From Zygnema circumcarinatum (lineage: Eukaryota; Streptophyta; Zygnematophyceae; Zygnematales; Zygnemataceae), in the NCBI GenBank assembly GCA_037447605.1, contig CM074809.1, positions 3,365,754 through 3,429,753 on the forward strand: a DNA stretch of 64,000 nt, read 5' to 3'. The notes beneath the pieces are model-generated. The model saw only the letters and a program-made list of their open reading frames with translations, was not told where the DNA came from and searched no databases. Shown one piece after another: positions 57,801 to 64,000 of this stretch. The position numbers and the translations under genes are program-made. Numbering within the stretch: position 1 is the first letter of the stretch; every line of letters begins with the position of its first letter.

Positions 57801-58196
57801 ACGCTGTGAGGCAACCCAGCCACATAACCGTACGGTCTGCCCTACATCGTCTTCCCTCAAACTTCCGCAGAGATGCGTCCGAGTCGTCCACTTGAGAGCC
57901 TCCCCTTCTGCATCACCCTGGCTCCCTCCTCCTACCTCGCTCGGAAGCTGAAGAGTTTCAGGGTTCAGCACAGCCACAGCGGGCTTCCTCATGCTGCCCC
58001 TCCTCCTCAACCCTGAACCCTCTAGCGCAGGATTCAGGACCGCCACGTGGCTGCTGCTCCGCCCTAAAGCAGCCACGTGGCGCCCTGCGCGACTCCTCCA
58101 TGGCTGCCTGCATGCCTGCGGAAGATGAGCAGCCATGCATGGCCATCCCCGAGCCGCCGCAGGCGGGGAGAGGCGCAGGAGGGAGCGCCAGGCCAT
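52013..58196 (-). CDS. Organellar (bacterial-type) aspartyl-tRNA synthetase
   Basis: Model: complement(join(52013..52206, 52489..52546, 52724..52804, 52991..53089, 53500..53571, 53789..53976, 54467..54662, 55001..55123, 55425..55545, 55771..55862, 56038..56109, 56313..56424, 56794..56903, 57253..57396, 57747..58196)), 703 residues; all fifteen exons join in phase. It charges tRNA-Asp in mitochondria and/or plastids. A long basic, Ala/Arg/Ser-rich presequence (about 1-95) precedes the OB-fold anticodon domain ([21 protein letters not shown]). Class II motif 1 region: [37 protein letters not shown]; motif 2: [20 protein letters not shown]; the bacterial GAD insertion: [10 protein letters not shown] and flanks (about 420-555); [12 protein letters not shown]; motif 3: [14 protein letters not shown]; and the end [12 protein letters not shown]. 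This layout is DARS2/AspS, not the cytosolic type. Introns carry large purine/pyrimidine repeats. Confidence 0.95.
52225..52470. repeat. Two 99-bp tandem copies in an AspRS intron, purine rich
   Basis: Copies share ACAAACAATATTGTGAATAA (52281 and 52380) and GTCTGGAATTGA(C/A)GAATTGG, separated by G/GA-rich filler, giving a period of 99 bp. Within the intron 52207-52488. Confidence 0.9.
53100..53375. repeat. (GA)n with GGCAGAGAGAG units in an AspRS intron
   Basis: About 275 bp of purine repeat at the 3' end (as transcribed) of the intron 53090-53499; on the transcript it is a very long polypyrimidine tract before the acceptor at 53090. Confidence 0.95.
54231..54455. repeat. GA/GGGAG purine repeats in an AspRS intron
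   Basis: Purine-rich simple repeats inside the intron 53977-54466, close to its 5' splice site as transcribed. Confidence 0.9.
54675..54960. repeat. Threefold tandem duplication of a pyrimidine-rich block in an AspRS intron
   Basis: The word AACTCAAAAACTTTCGTCTTCC or a near copy occurs at about 54679, 54759 and 54863, each followed by a CACTGTCACTC and CT run. Within the intron 54663-55000. Confidence 0.9.
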
Positions 58197-58340
58197 GGCT
58201 TCTCCGCTCCGCTTCGCTGCGGGAGAGAGCGCGAGAGAAAGAGAGAGACAAAAGCGGATAGAAGAGAGGTTGCCCTAGTAAAGTAATGGCTGCCATATTG
58301 AGCTCTCCTCAAATAGAAACACGCCACGTGTCACGCCATT
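58020..58340. promoter_or_regulatory. ACGT (G-box) elements at the AspRS 5' end
   Basis: CCGCCACGTGGCTGC near 58040, AGCCACGTGGCGCC near 58071 (both inside the first coding exon) and ACGCCACGTGTCACGCC near 58321, about 125 bp upstream of the ATG at 58196. Confidence 0.45.
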
Positions 58341-59211
58341 GGGACGCTGCTCTACAGTCCCTTTCCGTGTAAGTGACGCAGTTCCGTCCCGTTCCCTTCC
58401 AACGCTGTACGGCAGGTCCAGTTCGACAGCGTCCCAGTTCTGAACCCCGAAGTCTGCGAGAGGCTGCCAGTCGCTGGCATTGAGGTTCAGGGCCGCTCCG
58501 AACTCTGAGGGCTTGCAGGGTTTTAGGGGTTTAGGGTCGTAGGGTCGTCGGGCGGAGGATTCAGGGCGCTACCGCTCCCGCGCCGCCTCTCTTAAACCCT
58601 GAGGGCTGGGCACCGCCTGCAAGCGCTCTGCTTCGGGGGTTTTTTGTTTTTTTTCTGAGTTTTTGAGGGTGTAAGGTTTAAGTGAATGCTGGAGGGGTAG
58701 GATTCGAGTTGTTGCAGTGCGAGTGAAAGGCATCCTGAAACCCTAAATTCTAGAATCGTGAATACTCTAAGGAGTCAAGAGGCTCTGAACTCGGCAATGG
58801 GAAAACCTTAAACCCTAAATGATAGCTCAATAGAAACCCTAGAAATCTTTGAAGAATCGCGAAATTTTGAATCCCTGGAAACGCCTGTTACTCATCTGAC
58901 AGAAATTTCAACTTCAAAGTGGAAAAATCAAAAAAATGTGAATTCGGAGTCCTTAAAATCTGAATTCTAGAACCTTCTTGACCCTTGAACCCTCCAATTT
59001 TAGAACCTGCGAAAACCCCAAAGCCTCTATAGCCCTCAAACCCTACCCTTAAACCTTAAACCCTCAACCCTAAACTCTAAACCTTAAACCATAAACGCTA
59101 AACCCTAAGCCGTACACCCTAAACGCTAAACCCTAAACCCTAAACGCTAAACCCTAAACCCTAAACCCTCAACCCCCAAAGTTTCGGACTCCCTAGAAAC
59201 AAGAATCCGAG
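58197..59211. other. Divergent gap between AspRS and NOC2
   Basis: Contains one G-box, a GCTGTACGGCAG site near 58405, scattered TTTAGGG and AAACCCTAAA words from 58520 onward, and a dense telomere-like array (59036-59170) just before the NOC2 start. No exon seen. Confidence 0.65.
59036..59172. promoter_or_regulatory. Telo-box array (degenerate CCCTAAA repeats) directly upstream of NOC2
   Basis: More than a dozen 6- to 7-bp units CCCTAAA, CGCTAAA, CCTTAAA run to within about 40 bp of the NOC2 ATG. In Arabidopsis the telo-box AAACCCTAA is a known promoter element of translation and ribosome genes, which suits NOC2. Confidence 0.6.
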
Positions 59212-63893
<4,682 letters not shown>

Positions 63894-64000
63894 GTGGAGG
63901 GAGGGAGGGAGAGAGGGAGGGAGGGAGAGAGAGAGGGAGGGGGAGGGAGGGAGGGAGGGGGGAGTAATGCTGCTCGTTCGGAGGGGGAGGGGGGAGGGAG
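63894..64000. repeat. GGGAGGGAGAGAG purine repeat at the start of the next NOC2 intron
   Basis: Begins with the GTGGAGG donor at 63894 and continues as GGGAG/GAGAG repeats to the window edge. Confidence 0.85.

Noticed and set aside
57825-57840. ACCGTACGGT palindrome as a regulatory site
   Set aside because: It lies inside the AspRS coding exon (QTVRLCGW), so coding need explains the bases; not counted with the promoter GTAC clusters.

Overview
This window is nuclear DNA from a eukaryote of the green-plant (streptophyte) lineage. All the protein genes are split by many short spliceosomal introns. The gene set includes plant-type cell-wall genes: an EGF-containing GT47 arabinosyltransferase of the ExAD type and a QUA2/PMT-type methyltransferase. 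Plant-type TTTAGGG telomere-like motifs are scattered between genes, and ACGT-core G-boxes lie near many start codons. I cannot name the species. A charophycean alga or early-diverging land plant fits, because introns are mostly 70-600 bp and microsatellites are very dense.

I rebuilt twelve gene models by hand. Every exon junction was checked for reading phase, and each model was compared with the remembered consensus of its family. Left to right: a degenerate soluble inorganic pyrophosphatase (2042-3993, +); a small class I SAM methyltransferase (6195-6964, +); GID8 of the GID/CTLH ubiquitin ligase (8580-10448, -); the ExAD-like GT47 (13896-20917, -); an unrecognised 740-residue protein (21672-24645, +); an unrecognised 265-residue coiled-coil protein (26092-28130, -); the PMT-type methyltransferase (29327-33908, +); DNA polymerase epsilon subunit 2/DPB2 (35104-40024, +); a METTL2/6/8-type tRNA m3C methyltransferase (40535-43338, -); an ABC1/ADCK-type atypical kinase (45341-48552, +); the SF3b subunit p14/SF3B6 (49840-51450, +); an organellar aspartyl-tRNA synthetase (52013-58196, -); and NOC2 of ribosome biogenesis (59212 to beyond the right edge, +). 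That is thirteen loci counting NOC2, which is incomplete.

The genes are ordinary housekeeping and cell-wall genes with no shared pathway. They are packed in tandem, convergent and divergent order with gaps of 0.5-3.5 kb. Divergent gaps (20.9-21.7, 28.1-29.3, 43.3-45.3 and 58.2-59.2 kb) carry G-boxes (CCACGTGG), and most carry clusters of GTAC-core palindromes that match SBP-domain sites. Introns and gaps are full of CT/GA, GAAA, TAA and CATG repeats.

The items most worth a second look are a pyrophosphatase homologue that has lost most of its metal/substrate ligands, an AT-AC (U12-type) intron in DPB2, and two GC-AG introns. Further items are a 25-bp minisatellite inside the GT47 gene that repeats the exon's own 5' splice site about 16 times, a long acidic insertion splitting the PMT methyltransferase, and the GTAC/G-box promoter signature. 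No virus, transposase, CRISPR array, rRNA or confident tRNA gene was seen.
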